Source of the DNA: Thermonema lapsum | Lineage (GTDB): Bacteria; Bacteroidota; Bacteroidia; Cytophagales; Thermonemataceae | Assembly (NCBI RefSeq): GCF_011761635.1 | Contig: NZ_JAASRN010000001.1 | Coordinates: forward strand, 434,001-498,000 | DNA length: 64,000 nt | Direction: 5' to 3' | Shown: piece by piece, positions 17,257-26,600 of the stretch | Position numbering within the stretch: the first letter of the stretch is position 1 | How the letters are laid out: each line of letters opens with the position of its first letter | Made by a program: the position numbers and the translations under genes | The notes under the pieces: generated by a model | Database searches by the model: none | Told to the model about the DNA's origin: nothing | Seen by the model: only the letters and a program-made list of their open reading frames with translations

Positions 17257-18382
17257 AATCTATGAAGTTGCTTTAACTCTCATTCCAAAGGTAGGGAATA
17301 TTTTGGGACGCCTGCTAATCCAAGCATTTGGAAGCGCAGAAAATGTATTCTCAGTTCCTCCAGGCAAAGTAAAGAGTGTACAAGGCATAGGCAATCGTAT
17401 AGTAGCCGAGCTACGTCATAAAGAAAAATGGTTGCATCAAGCAAATGAAATCATAAAGCATTGCCAAAAGCTAAACATTCAAATCACTACCATCACTTCG
17501 CCTGCTTACCCCTATCGACTAAAGGAAATCCCTGATGCTCCTTTGGTCTTATACTACATCGGCGCCATTGATGTACTGAACCGCCCCGCCATAGCAGTAG
17601 TAGGCACTCGAAAACCGACCACGTATGGGTATTACTTCATAGATTCTTTTTTTAAAGATTTACAAAAATATTCTTTTGTCTCGTTAAGTGGGCTTGCCTA
17701 TGGCATTGATGTTTATGCACATCAAAAGTCTATTGAAAACGGTATACCAACGGTAGCAGTTCTGGCAGGCGGATTGGACAAAATATATCCTCCCGAACAT
17801 GTGAAAATAGCCAAAGCTATTTTAAAAAATGGCGGTTTACTGCTCAGTGAATCTCCTCCCCATACCTCAATACACCCAGCTTTGTTCCCTGCCCGTAACC
17901 GCATCATAGCCGGTCTTGCCGATGTAGTGGTAGTGGTCGAAGCAAGAAGAAAAGGCGGGGCACTGATTACTGCCCGCTTAGCAAATGACTACAATAGAGA
18001 AGTGATGGCGGTGCCAGGCTCTATCTTTCACGACACTTCACAAGGTTGCCACTTTCTGATTAAAACACAACAAGCTCACTTAATTGAAGAAGCCAGCGAC
18101 TTGGTCCGTCTCATGGGATGGGACGAGGCTACTGCTGCACATAGAGAAACAAATCTGCCAGAATTATCGACAATTGAACGCCATATTGTCAAGTTATTAC
18201 TGGAAGCAACAGACTACCGGATGAACATGGAAGCTTTTAACATACATGCCGAATGTGCACTGCCAGAACTCTATACTGCACTGTTGCAATTGGAAGTCAA
18301 AGGCATCGTGCAAGTACAGGCTGGAAATTATTATCAAATTATACCACAATGGCTGCCAATGCTTAAACGTTATCTCCTTTGA
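17243..18382 (+). CDS. dprA: DNA-processing protein DprA
   Basis: Loads RecA on incoming single-stranded DNA during natural transformation. 379 residues: an N-terminal helical/HhH region (VQGIGNRIVAEL about 55-66), the Rossmann-like DprA fold with AVVGTRKPTTYG, SGLAYGIDVYAHQ, LAGGLDKIYPPEH, LLSESPP and FPARNRIIAGLADVVVVVEA..GALITA, and a C-terminal winged-helix DML1-like domain (about 310-379). All conserved blocks are present. It is known that many non-competent bacteria also keep dprA, so competence cannot be concluded. Confidence 0.96.
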   Translation: MNSPKIYEVALTLIPKVGNILGRLLIQAFGSAENVFSVPPGKVKSVQGIGNRIVAELRHKEKWLHQANEIIKHCQKLNIQITTITSPAYPYRLKEIPDAPLVLYYIGAIDVLNRPAIAVVGTRKPTTYGYYFIDSFFKDLQKYSFVSLSGLAYGIDVYAHQKSIENGIPTVAVLAGGLDKIYPPEHVKIAKAILKNGGLLLSESPPHTSIHPALFPARNRIIAGLADVVVVVEARRKGGALITARLANDYNREVMAVPGSIFHDTSQGCHFLIKTQQAHLIEEASDLVRLMGWDEATAAHRETNLPELSTIERHIVKLLLEATDYRMNMEAFNIHAECALPELYTALLQLEVKGIVQVQAGNYYQIIPQWLPMLKRYLL

Positions 18383-18432
18383 TTCTTAACTTTATTTCTT
18401 AAAATTGCAACGGTAATCAAAACAAAAACCTT

Positions 18433-19491
18433 ATGAAACGATTACTACCCTTTTTGTTTCTTTTTACACTCCTCAATACCTATGCACAGCAAAAGCCACG
18501 CAAGGTAATTCTTATGATTGGCGACGGCATGGGGCTTGCCCAAATATATGCGGGCATGACAGCAAAAGGTGGTCATCTTGCCTTAGAACGATGCCCCATA
18601 ATTGGTTTATCAAAGACCAACTCTGCTGATGACTATGTAACAGACTCAGCTGCTGGTGCCACTGCCTTCTCTATAGGACAAAAAACCTTTAATGGCGCCA
18701 TAGGCGTTGACAGCACAGGAAAACCCGTAAAAACCATCCTTGAAGAAGCCGAAGCACAAGGATTGGCAACCGGACTGGTAGCCACTTCCAGCGTTACGCA
18801 TGCCACCCCCGCTGCTTTCATTGCCCATCAAAAATCCCGCAAGATGGAAGAAGAAATAGCACTCGATTTTTTGAAAACCCCGGTGGATGTATTCATTGGC
18901 GGCGGGCAAAAGTTTTTTATGAAACGCAAAGATGGGCGCAATCTCATCGACTCTCTAAAAGCGAAGGGTTACTTTGTAGCTTTAAGCAAAGAAGATTTGC
19001 TTAAATATCGTGCGCCACAGCCCTTGGCAGCGCTACTGGCAGAAAACAGCTTGCCTCGATACAGCCAAGGACGAGGCGACCTACTGAAAAAAGCTGCCTT
19101 AATAGCCATTGAAACACTGAATAGAAACCCCAAAGGCTTTTTTTTAATGATAGAAGGCTCTCAAATAGACTGGGGCGGTCATAATAACGACACGCAATAT
19201 ATTGTAGAAGAAATGCTTGATTTTGACAATACAATAGAGGCTGTGCTCGATTTTGCTGAAAAAGACGGTAATACATTAGTGATTATTACTGCCGACCATG
19301 AAACAGGGGGCTTTGCTTTGGTCAATGGTTCTCTGGAGAAAAGAACCGTCGAAGGTAAATTCATCACTACTGAACATACGGCAGAGCCAGTACCTGTATT
19401 CGCTTTTGGTCCCGGTGCTGAGGAGTTTCAAGGCTTTTACCACAACACCGAAATTTATCACAAGATAAAGAAGCTTCTTCTTTCCCATTAA
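18433..19491 (+). CDS. Periplasmic alkaline phosphatase (PhoA family)
   Basis: 352 residues after and including a Sec signal (about 1-19, cleavage near TYAQQ). Metal ligands and nucleophile: MIGDGMG (Asp 31), [11 protein letters not shown] with the nucleophilic Ser 72, [23 protein letters not shown] (Glu/Asp/His), ITADHETGG, and the late EHTAEPVPV His. These are the PhoA-type two-zinc plus magnesium site; the crown domain is short, so it is a compact version. Reaction: hydrolysis of phosphate monoesters to release phosphate outside the inner membrane. No Pho box was recognised upstream. It is followed by a strong terminator. Confidence 0.95.
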   Translation: MKRLLPFLFLFTLLNTYAQQKPRKVILMIGDGMGLAQIYAGMTAKGGHLALERCPIIGLSKTNSADDYVTDSAAGATAFSIGQKTFNGAIGVDSTGKPVKTILEEAEAQGLATGLVATSSVTHATPAAFIAHQKSRKMEEEIALDFLKTPVDVFIGGGQKFFMKRKDGRNLIDSLKAKGYFVALSKEDLLKYRAPQPLAALLAENSLPRYSQGRGDLLKKAALIAIETLNRNPKGFFLMIEGSQIDWGGHNNDTQYIVEEMLDFDNTIEAVLDFAEKDGNTLVIITADHETGGFALVNGSLEKRTVEGKFITTEHTAEPVPVFAFGPGAEEFQGFYHNTEIYHKIKKLLLSH

Positions 19492-19517
19492 ACATACACA
19501 CAGCACATTTCAACTCC

Positions 19518-19553
19518 AAAGGAGACCGTTTTTTACTTCGGTCTCCTTTTTTA
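19518..19553 (+). terminator. Rho-independent terminator of the alkaline phosphatase gene
   Basis: AAAGGAGACCG / CGGTCTCCTTT, 11-bp arms with a 10-nt loop, followed by T residues; 26 nt past the stop. Confidence 0.88.
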
Positions 19554-19598
19554 TTATCGCTGTATTGCGTATCTTTTTGCTTAAAGCCTTATCTATCA

Positions 19599-20393
19599 AT
19601 GGACGATTATTACAAAATATTAGGAGTAAGACGCGATGCCACCCCGGAAGAAATCAAACAAGCATACAGAAAGCTGGCAAAAAAGTATCATCCAGATGTC
19701 AACCCGCAAGGGACAGAACAGTTCAAAAAAATAAACGAGGCATACAAAGTACTCTCTAATGAGCATTTACGTGCACAATATAATTACCAGCAGGATTTCT
19801 TATACGTTCAATGGGCACACATTATAGAACAAGAACGTCAAAACAAACAAAAAGCATGGCGTGCTTTCTTTGAAAAACAAGCAAATCAAGAAAAGGTCAG
19901 AAGGCAGTATGGCGAACAAATGGGTTTTTTGGCACTAATTATCATTTTGCTCAATCTCATCATATGTAGCCCCTTCATTTACTTGTTAGACAAAAAAAGC
20001 AAGGAAAAAGAATGGAAAGAACAACAAGCCAAGTTTGCAGACGGTGATTTGCTTTATATAAGCGACAAGCAACGAATATACTTGCCTGCACCCGGACACC
20101 CAGATAGATATGCCATTGAACTAAATAAATTTGATTCCACCACCGTATGGTTACTTCACAAGAAGCAAACACCCGTTAGCAGCCCTTTTATAAAAGACTA
20201 CCAAATCATTCTGCAATCGATGCACAAAGACCTTTTTCTGGCTATCATTGCCATGGAGCAAGGCAACGTACCTTTGGCACAGAAAATAATGAACGACTAC
20301 TTGATGGAACAGAATTCGGCATATGGATGGATACACTACCCCAACCCTCGAGCACCCTTTGCAAAAGGAATGAAAGCTCTTTATCAAAAGTGA
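19599..20393 (+). CDS. DnaJ-domain membrane protein
   Basis: 264 residues. The first 65 residues are a J domain: [20 protein letters not shown], with the essential HPD in [11 protein letters not shown], and [12 protein letters not shown]. After a charged stretch comes one hydrophobic segment (about 110-130, [20 protein letters not shown]) and a C-terminal domain I do not recognise. There is no Gly/Phe or zinc-finger region, so this is a class III J protein that probably recruits DnaK to the membrane. Its stop abuts the stop of the convergent siaC-like gene with no base between. Client unknown. Confidence 0.87.
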   Translation: MDDYYKILGVRRDATPEEIKQAYRKLAKKYHPDVNPQGTEQFKKINEAYKVLSNEHLRAQYNYQQDFLYVQWAHIIEQERQNKQKAWRAFFEKQANQEKVRRQYGEQMGFLALIIILLNLIICSPFIYLLDKKSKEKEWKEQQAKFADGDLLYISDKQRIYLPAPGHPDRYAIELNKFDSTTVWLLHKKQTPVSSPFIKDYQIILQSMHKDLFLAIIAMEQGNVPLAQKIMNDYLMEQNSAYGWIHYPNPRAPFAKGMKALYQK

Positions 20394-20783
20394 TTATACC
20401 TCCTTCTGGTCTATCTCCAGTATTTCTATAGGCAGCTTGACGATTTGCTTGAGGTCTTCCCCTGTTTGCATCATATCTTCGTCTTCAATATCGTAATACC
20501 ATTTCACCTGTACAGGGTGCCCCTTTTCATACAGAAACTCCAGCTTTTTCAATATACCTAGGATGTACATCGAAGAGCTGGTATTGAAGTAATCCAACTT
20601 AAACGTAAGCTCTGTTTCTTTGGCAGGATTGTCCATATACTCATCCAGCCATTGAAGTATAGGCTCATAAAACTTATACGAGTTTTCAGGGATTGAACGC
20701 CCTATGATTGCCAGCTTTCCATCAGATGCACAGAAGCTCACTTTGGGAGTTTTATTGGTAGCTTCGAAGTATAAGTCTTCCAT
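20394..20783 (-). CDS. SiaC-family regulatory phosphoprotein (DUF1987)
   Basis: 129 residues. The family motif LDYFNTSSSMYIL is present; Thr 68 in this sequence matches the phosphorylated Thr 68 of Pseudomonas aeruginosa SiaC, by position as well as motif. In that system SiaB phosphorylates SiaC, a phosphatase (SiaA) removes the phosphate, and unphosphorylated SiaC activates the diguanylate cyclase SiaD. Here it lies 15 nt after a SiaB-like gene; no SiaA or SiaD homologue is in the window, so the output partner is unknown. Last gene of the leftward run that begins with mvaB. Confidence 0.88.
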   Translation of the reverse strand: MEDLYFEATNKTPKVSFCASDGKLAIIGRSIPENSYKFYEPILQWLDEYMDNPAKETELTFKLDYFNTSSSMYILGILKKLEFLYEKGHPVQVKWYYDIEDEDMMQTGEDLKQIVKLPIEILEIDQKEV

Positions 20784-20798
20784 AGGCTATTAGTTTTT

Positions 20799-21335
20799 TT
20801 ACCGCTCGTTAAACACAAATTGTATAGTAAAATACTTAAAATTATCTTTAAAATCATAAAAATGATAATCAAAATTACCATTGCATCTTCGAGCCATATC
20901 TATCAAACCTATGCCGGCTCCCTGCTTTTGGTTTCCATCTGCTGGCACGCTCTTTTCTTCCAGTATGCGTAGCTGTTCTTCATGCAGACTCTCCTCTGTC
21001 TTGTTTTTAATAGTATCCAAGCGTTGCTTTAGCTCTGAAGCATCACCTATTTTTATCGGATTTGCCACCAACAGAAAATAGTCTGTACTCCCCTGTACTG
21101 GTTCAAAAAACACAAAATAAGTATCTTTTTCTATATTTTGCCCCTCTTGATGTAATCTGGAATTATAGTGAATGACATTTTGCAAACTCTCAATCATCAC
21201 AGAGATAATACGCTTCCTTTGGTTTTTTTGCACATCTCGCGCTATAAGCTCCAAATCCATGATTTTAATGAAATATTGAAGCATTTCATTGCTCAATTTC
21301 CCATGAAAATAGAGAATCACTTGCTCTATTTTCAT
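20799..21335 (-). CDS. SiaB-family protein kinase
   Basis: 178 residues from the ATG at 21335, chosen because the recognisable domain (MKIEQVILYFHGKLSNEML) starts there; an open frame to 21440 adds 35 residues without family features. The fold is a GHKL/HATPase-like kinase: SLQNVIHYNSRLH is the N-box-like helix and GAGIGLIDMARR the glycine-rich G-box. SiaB phosphorylates SiaC on threonine in P. aeruginosa. The partner siaC-like gene follows after 15 nt, which supports the assignment. No sensor domain is fused, so the input is expected from another protein. Confidence 0.82.
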   Translation of the reverse strand: MKIEQVILYFHGKLSNEMLQYFIKIMDLELIARDVQKNQRKRIISVMIESLQNVIHYNSRLHQEGQNIEKDTYFVFFEPVQGSTDYFLLVANPIKIGDASELKQRLDTIKNKTEESLHEEQLRILEEKSVPADGNQKQGAGIGLIDMARRCNGNFDYHFYDFKDNFKYFTIQFVFNER

Positions 21336-21446
21336 GTTTGCTAAAAAGGGCAGGACTGTTTTGCCAGATATCATCATTACAGAAATTAAAGTCTCGGGCT
21401 TCCTTCTTTGAAGATACACAATTTTGTGCTTATTGCGCAACTGCTA

Positions 21447-22190
21447 TCACCATCCAGAAGCCAAAATATCGGCAATATGTCTCGTTTGTATATTCTTTTG
21501 ATGTTTTTGAATATAGCCGTCAAGATGAAGAAGGCAGGAAAAATCAGAAGAAATAATTACATCTGCGCCTTGCTTTAGAGCATCTTCTACCTTTTGCATA
21601 GCCATTCCGGCAGCGATAGCGGGAAATTTGGCAGAGAATGTGCCGCCGAAACCACAGCACTCCTGAGCGTACTCCAAGGAGTAAAGCTCGAGCCCTTCCA
21701 CATTAGCAAGCAGCTTACGAGGCGCATCATAAATCATACACTCCCGCAAAGCACTGCAGCTGTCGTGATAAACGGCTTTTGCCTTATAATAGGCTCCGGG
21801 TACACGGTCTATTTCCAATACATCTACCAGAAATTCGCACAATTCAAATATCTTATTTTCAAGGGCAAAAAGATATTCTTTTTGTAAGCTGCCTGCCAAC
21901 AGCCGCTCATACTGGTTACGCACCATACCCACGCATGAAGCCGACGGCGCTACTATATAATGATGCTCACGCTCTAATGCCTGACGGAAATCAGCTACAA
22001 ATTTTGAGGCTACCTCTTCTGCCTCTGAAAAAAAACCAGCATTGAAAGCAGGTTGTCCGCAACAAGTCTGATTGGGATTGTAGTGCACAGAACATCCCAC
22101 TTTTTCCAGTATTTTAATCATGCTAAACCCAATATCGGGGGCTATTTGGTCCACAAAACAAGGAATAAATAAATCAACACTTACTTGCAT
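21447..22190 (-). CDS. LutA/YkgE-like CCG-domain iron-sulfur protein
   Basis: 247 residues; the ATG at 22190 (MQVSVDLFIPCFVDQ) is chosen over an upstream TTG. Two cysteine-rich CCG domains are seen: N-terminal FIPCFVDQ...TCCGQPAFNAGF and C-terminal YHDSC...YAQECCGFGGTFS, each of the type that binds an iron-sulfur cluster in heterodisulfide reductase and glycolate oxidase relatives. LutA works with LutB and LutC in L-lactate oxidation, but those partners are absent here. Instead it sits between HMG-CoA lyase and the siaB-siaC pair, so its role as an electron-transfer subunit of another dehydrogenase is open. Confidence 0.85.
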   Translation of the reverse strand: MQVSVDLFIPCFVDQIAPDIGFSMIKILEKVGCSVHYNPNQTCCGQPAFNAGFFSEAEEVASKFVADFRQALEREHHYIVAPSASCVGMVRNQYERLLAGSLQKEYLFALENKIFELCEFLVDVLEIDRVPGAYYKAKAVYHDSCSALRECMIYDAPRKLLANVEGLELYSLEYAQECCGFGGTFSAKFPAIAAGMAMQKVEDALKQGADVIISSDFSCLLHLDGYIQKHQKNIQTRHIADILASGW

Positions 22191-22226
22191 AATACTCAAT
22201 ATTCAAAAAATAAAGCTACAAAAAAG

Positions 22227-23072
22227 TTAAAAAATTTCTAAGGAATAGCGTTTTGCCTCTGCCAAAGCTTCCTCATCAATCGGTGGTAAAGGCGCTTTTA
22301 CCTCCCGAAGTGCTTCTATCAACAATTCTGTGTCCAGATTTCCCACCAGTTCGTCTTTAGCCATGGGGCAGCCACCAAATCCACGGAGCGCGGCGTCGAA
22401 GCGGCGGCAGCCGGCTGCATAAGCTGCATGTACCTTCTCTTTTACTTCTTCACGACGCGAATGTAAATGTATACCTAAGGTCATACTGGGAAACAAACGG
22501 GCTGCCAAGCTATAAAGCTCTTCTATGTCTTTTACAGAAGCGCTACCTACAGTATCTGCCAGTGATACTGTATCTATTTGCATGACTTTAATTTTCTCGA
22601 TGAGCGCACATACCAACTCCGGACTGTAAGGGTCACCATAGGGATTGCCAAAACCCATAGATATGTAAATCACAGCTTTTTTCCCGTGTTCCTCACATAA
22701 TTGTTGGATACGCGCAACAGTTTGCAGAGCTTCTTGAATTGATTTGTTGGTATTGCGCTGCTGAAACGTCTCCGAAGCCGACAAAGGAAAGCCTAAATAT
22801 TGTATTTGGGGATACTGACAGGCTTCAATTGCCCCTCGCTCATTTGCTACAATAGCCAACAACTTGGTATTGCTTCCACCCTCCAGCTGCTTGACCACTT
22901 CGTGTGTATCGCTCATTTGAGGAATTGCCTTCGGAGAAACAAAGCTGCCGAAGTCTAACGTATGAAACCCTACTTTTAACAGCAAATTAAGGTACTGAAC
23001 TTTCTTTTCTGTAGGAATAAAAGTTTTTATCCCTTGCATAGCATCGCGTGGGCATTCTATGATTTGTAGCAT
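22227..23072 (-). CDS. mvaB: Hydroxymethylglutaryl-CoA lyase
   Basis: TIM-barrel DRE-type lyase cleaving HMG-CoA to acetyl-CoA and acetoacetate in leucine breakdown. 281 residues. Seen: IIECPRDAMQGIKTF at the N-terminus (the family usually has a DRDG/PRDA loop), FGSFVSPKAIPQM, TVSLADTVGSAS, LGIHLHSR (metal-binding His pair) and the catalytic loop GFGGCPMAKDELVGN with its Cys. Upstream spacer of 174 bp separates it from thx. It leads the leftward run with the LutA-like gene (36 nt apart) and siaB-siaC. Other leucine-catabolic genes are not in the window. Confidence 0.92.
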   Translation of the reverse strand: MLQIIECPRDAMQGIKTFIPTEKKVQYLNLLLKVGFHTLDFGSFVSPKAIPQMSDTHEVVKQLEGGSNTKLLAIVANERGAIEACQYPQIQYLGFPLSASETFQQRNTNKSIQEALQTVARIQQLCEEHGKKAVIYISMGFGNPYGDPYSPELVCALIEKIKVMQIDTVSLADTVGSASVKDIEELYSLAARLFPSMTLGIHLHSRREEVKEKVHAAYAAGCRRFDAALRGFGGCPMAKDELVGNLDTELLIEALREVKAPLPPIDEEALAEAKRYSLEIF

Positions 23073-23182
23073 ACAACTGCTTTTTATGCAATATTAAAAA
23101 AATTCGTTGGCTTGTGATTGTGTTGTTTTGTGTTTTATTGTTTATTTACTTTTAAAGTCAAAGTATTTTTAAATAAATAAGA

Positions 23183-23213
23183 TTGACAAACCCAAAAATA
23201 AAGCTTATCTTTG
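23183..23213 (+). promoter_or_regulatory. Promoter of the thx gene
   Basis: TTG at 23183-23185, 20-nt spacer, TATCTTTG at 23206-23213; the best consensus promoter in this part of the window. Leader about 27 nt. Confidence 0.75.
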
Positions 23214-23246
23214 CCGTAGCTTTTACTTCTAAAACCAATTTTCATC

Positions 23247-23363
23247 ATGGGAAAAGGCGATAGAAGAACTAAAAGAGGTAAAATTTGGCGTGGAACCTAT
23301 GGCGTAAGCCGTCCCCGCAAAAACAAGCAAAAGCAAAACACCTCTGAAAAGAAAGCCGAATAA
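23247..23363 (+). CDS. 30S ribosomal protein Thx
   Basis: A 38-residue, very basic protein: [14 protein letters not shown], then [14 protein letters not shown] and a short acidic tail (SEKKAE). This is the bacterial Thx family, first seen in the Thermus 30S subunit, where the peptide sits in a cavity at the top of the small-subunit head and stabilises rRNA; homologues are widespread in Bacteroidota. It has a strong promoter at 23183-23213 and its own terminator starting in its stop codon. It is short enough to be missed by length-limited gene finding. Confidence 0.92.
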   Translation: MGKGDRRTKRGKIWRGTYGVSRPRKNKQKQNTSEKKAE

Positions 23364-23391
23364 GCCGGAAATTATTTTTCCGGCTTTGTTT
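23362..23391 (+). terminator. Terminator of thx
   Basis: AAGCCGGAAA / TTTCCGGCTT, 10-bp arms with a 5-nt loop starting in the stop codon of thx, then T-rich sequence. It also covers the stop of the convergent zinc-ribbon gene. Confidence 0.85.
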
Positions 23392-23569
23392 TAGTTTCAT
23401 CTTCACGCTCTACATTATCTACATTTTCGATAATCTCCTCCCCTTCCAGCAACATACAATTTTCACACAACTGCTCCTCTTCAAAATAAGTATTTTCCCC
23501 CATAAGCAACTTGCCACAGCGTGTGCAGCGGTTTTCAAATTGGTCCACTCTAAAATGAATCCCACACAT
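23372..23569 (-). CDS. Small zinc-ribbon-like hypothetical protein
   Basis: 65 residues, with two CxxC pairs: CTRCGK and CENCML, spaced about 16 residues apart, plus an N-terminal MCGIHF. This spacing suggests a treble-clef or ribbon zinc site. The C-terminal third is acidic and low complexity (EGEEIIENVDNVERED, ending KTKPEK) and probably disordered. I do not recognise a named family. Lies convergent to thx with stops 8 nt apart and divergent to the Dna2-like gene. The cysteine pattern and clean frame argue that it is real; function unknown. Confidence 0.65.
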   Translation of the reverse strand: MCGIHFRVDQFENRCTRCGKLLMGENTYFEEEQLCENCMLLEGEEIIENVDNVEREDETKTKPEK

Positions 23570-23631
23570 GATGAAAGCGCTTTATTTTATTGCTATTATT
23601 GGTAAAACAAAAACAAACTCCAAAACATTCT

Positions 23632-26600
23632 ATGCTTAGCCCCGTAGATGCCCAATATTTTTACGAAAGTTGCCACGAAGTAATCCGAAATACCACCACC
23701 TCCGACGCACAAAAATTATGGGACTACAAAAACATCAGCGAAGAGCTTGCCATTACCCTATGTCGAAACATGGAAAACAGGCGCTTCTTCTACCATTTCT
23801 ACGACCGCCTCAATTTTATCATCGAAGCGTGCCGGCTACCCCAAATATGGCACCGTCATTTCAATCGACTAAAATACCTTTTTCTCAAAGCAACAAGCGG
23901 GCAGCGCATCTCCACCGAAGACTGGCAAGATGCTCTCTTTATCATTACCCAATGGATAAAAACCTGTTCTGGCACTCCTGTACCTCCTAAGCTGCAAGAG
24001 CAGCTTAAGGAGCATGTACTATCACCACAACTCCCCAGCTCACATGAACACTCGTCAAAAGTGCGCTTGCTCGTAACCAAAAGCCCTACCCCTTACAACA
24101 ACACCTTCTGGAAAGTAGAAGGCATCAGTCCGGAACTTGGCGAAACAAGCATTCTAATAAGAGACATACCCTACTCATCTCCCGACGGCACCCGCCGCTA
24201 CACATTCAAACTCACCGAAACCATTAAATTTGTTTCTCCCAACCAATCCATTCACCTCACGCAGCTGATACACAGCCCCGAAGGCTGGCAAACCACTGAC
24301 GAATCCCTGCTTATTGTAGAGCCCGATTACCTCGTAGATGTATCCACCATTGCGCAATGCTATCACCGCTTTAGCACACTACCCCTTCTTGCACTTGTAA
24401 ACCGTTTCCTTAATCAACCGCCCTCATTGGCTGCTTTTTTAGGAAACCTTACCAACGAACTCTTCGATTTATTCATAAGCAATCCAGATATAGAAGAAAA
24501 TGATGCCATTCGGCAAGTACTTGACAGCAAAAAAACCGAACTCGTGCTTTTGCAGAGGCAATTAAAGGAAGAAGAAATAACAGAAGCACATATTTACTCT
24601 GAACTCCAAAGATATTTTAAAAATATAAAAAATATCATCCCCCAATATACCTCCGGCAAATGGCATACCCTCACCGAACCGCACTTTTACGCCCCTTTTT
24701 ATGGACTTCAGGGACGCATAGACCTGCTTTTGATAGACAAAAAAACACCACAGCATCAAAACATCATAGAGCTCAAAAGCGGAAAACCTCCCTCATACCA
24801 CATTTGGGATAATCACTTGTTGCAAGTATCGGCTTACAATTTGCTGCTTGAAGATGCCACCCCCCAACGGCGTGGCAATAGTGCCGTATTCTATGTACGC
24901 ATGGATAAGGAAGGACTACGCGACTGCGGCGACCTACTCTATGAAAAGCAACTGCTTTTGCAAATACGCAATCACATTGTTTTTTATGAGCGTCTTTTGT
25001 GTAGAATGACTTCGGACACTATGGGGCGCATGCTGGAGCAAATCCGCAATAGCAGCCTGCCAAATTTTTTACAGGAACCAATACGCAATTTTATCCATAC
25101 ATGGCAGGCAGCTTCTACTCTCGACCAAGCATACATTGCCGCCCACAGCGCTTTTCTTGCGCGCGAACTGCGTACTGCCAAAATTGGAAGCTTTGCTTCT
25201 AACCATACCTCAAAAGGTTTCGCTGCATTATGGCAGGAACCTGCCAGTAGCAAAACCAACGATTTCAATTTTGCCGAAGGGCTGATGGTCAAACAATGGG
25301 AGCTTGCTACCGCTCGCCTTTGCTTACAAAGTCGCCAAGATAAACACAACACCGTAGCTTTTCGAGAAGGGGATATAGTATTGCTTTATCCCGAAGACTA
25401 CCGAGACAACCCCACCGGGCACCCCATCTTGCGTGGCATGTTGGACAAGGTCGATGCTGGACAGTTTGTAGTCAAATTACGAAACCGCTTTGTGGACCCC
25501 GCTATCTTCAAACAACGCCCTTATTGGTGCATGGAAAGCGATTGGATTGAAACCACCTTTACGCCTTTATTCCAATCACTTGGCGCTTTCTTGCAAGCCG
25601 ATGCACGCAAAAAAGCCTTGATTTACGGACAGGAACGCCCCCGCTTCGCTCCTCTACCTCAATTAAGTGAGCGTTTTCAAGAACTTACTTCCACACAAAA
25701 AGCGGAGCTGCAACGAGCACTCGCTGCCCAAGATTATTATCTGCTTCAAGGACCACCCGGCACAGGTAAGACCTCAGCCCTGCTTCGCAAAATGGCTGAA
25801 TATTTATATCACTACACAACAGAAACCATTGCACTCATAGCCTTCACCAATCGGGCAACCGATGAGATTGCTCTCAAGCTGCATCAAGCAGAAATCCCCT
25901 TTGTACGGCTGGGCATGGGTTCTAATGAAGAAAAGTTGATACCCTATCGGCTACATCAAAAAGAAGAAGACGCACACGCATTGCTTGAACGTTTGCGCCA
26001 CTGCAGAGTATGGGTATCCACTGTCAGCTCCTTTGCCCGATACAAGCCTCTTTGTGGCAACATCGACACCCTCATTGTCGATGAAGCCTCTCAGCTTTTA
26101 GAAGCTCATCTCTGTGGACTGATTGCCCATTGCAAACGCTTCATACTAATTGGAGATGAAAAACAACTGCCGGCTGTAGTAATGCAAGAAACACAAGAAG
26201 AGGATACTAACTTTGAAAAACAAAGTAAATCAAAAAACAAAGATAAAGAACTACTCCAAGAAAACGGTCTTTATCCCCTACACCTCTCTCTGTTTGAGCG
26301 GCTGCTTTACAATGCACAACAAAAAGGCTGGACAGAGGCTTACGGCATGTTAAAAGAACACTTCCGTTGTCATGAAGACATCATGCACGCATTCAATACG
26401 CTTTTCTACAAACAGCTCAAGGCTGCCACTTCCCAACAGAAGACACCATTGCCTGCCACAGGGCACCCAATTTTTGACAGCGGTCGCTTGGTGTTCATCC
26501 CCACCGATGCCGAAGAGCAGCCCAAAGTACATGAACAAGAGGCTACTCTGACAGTACGCTTGATTGAGGACTACTTGCGCCTACATCCCGATTGCCTACC

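Noticed and set aside
23590-23632. TTG start for the Dna2-like gene
   Set aside because: The ATG at 23632 gives a better N-terminus and the region before it looks like a promoter spacer.
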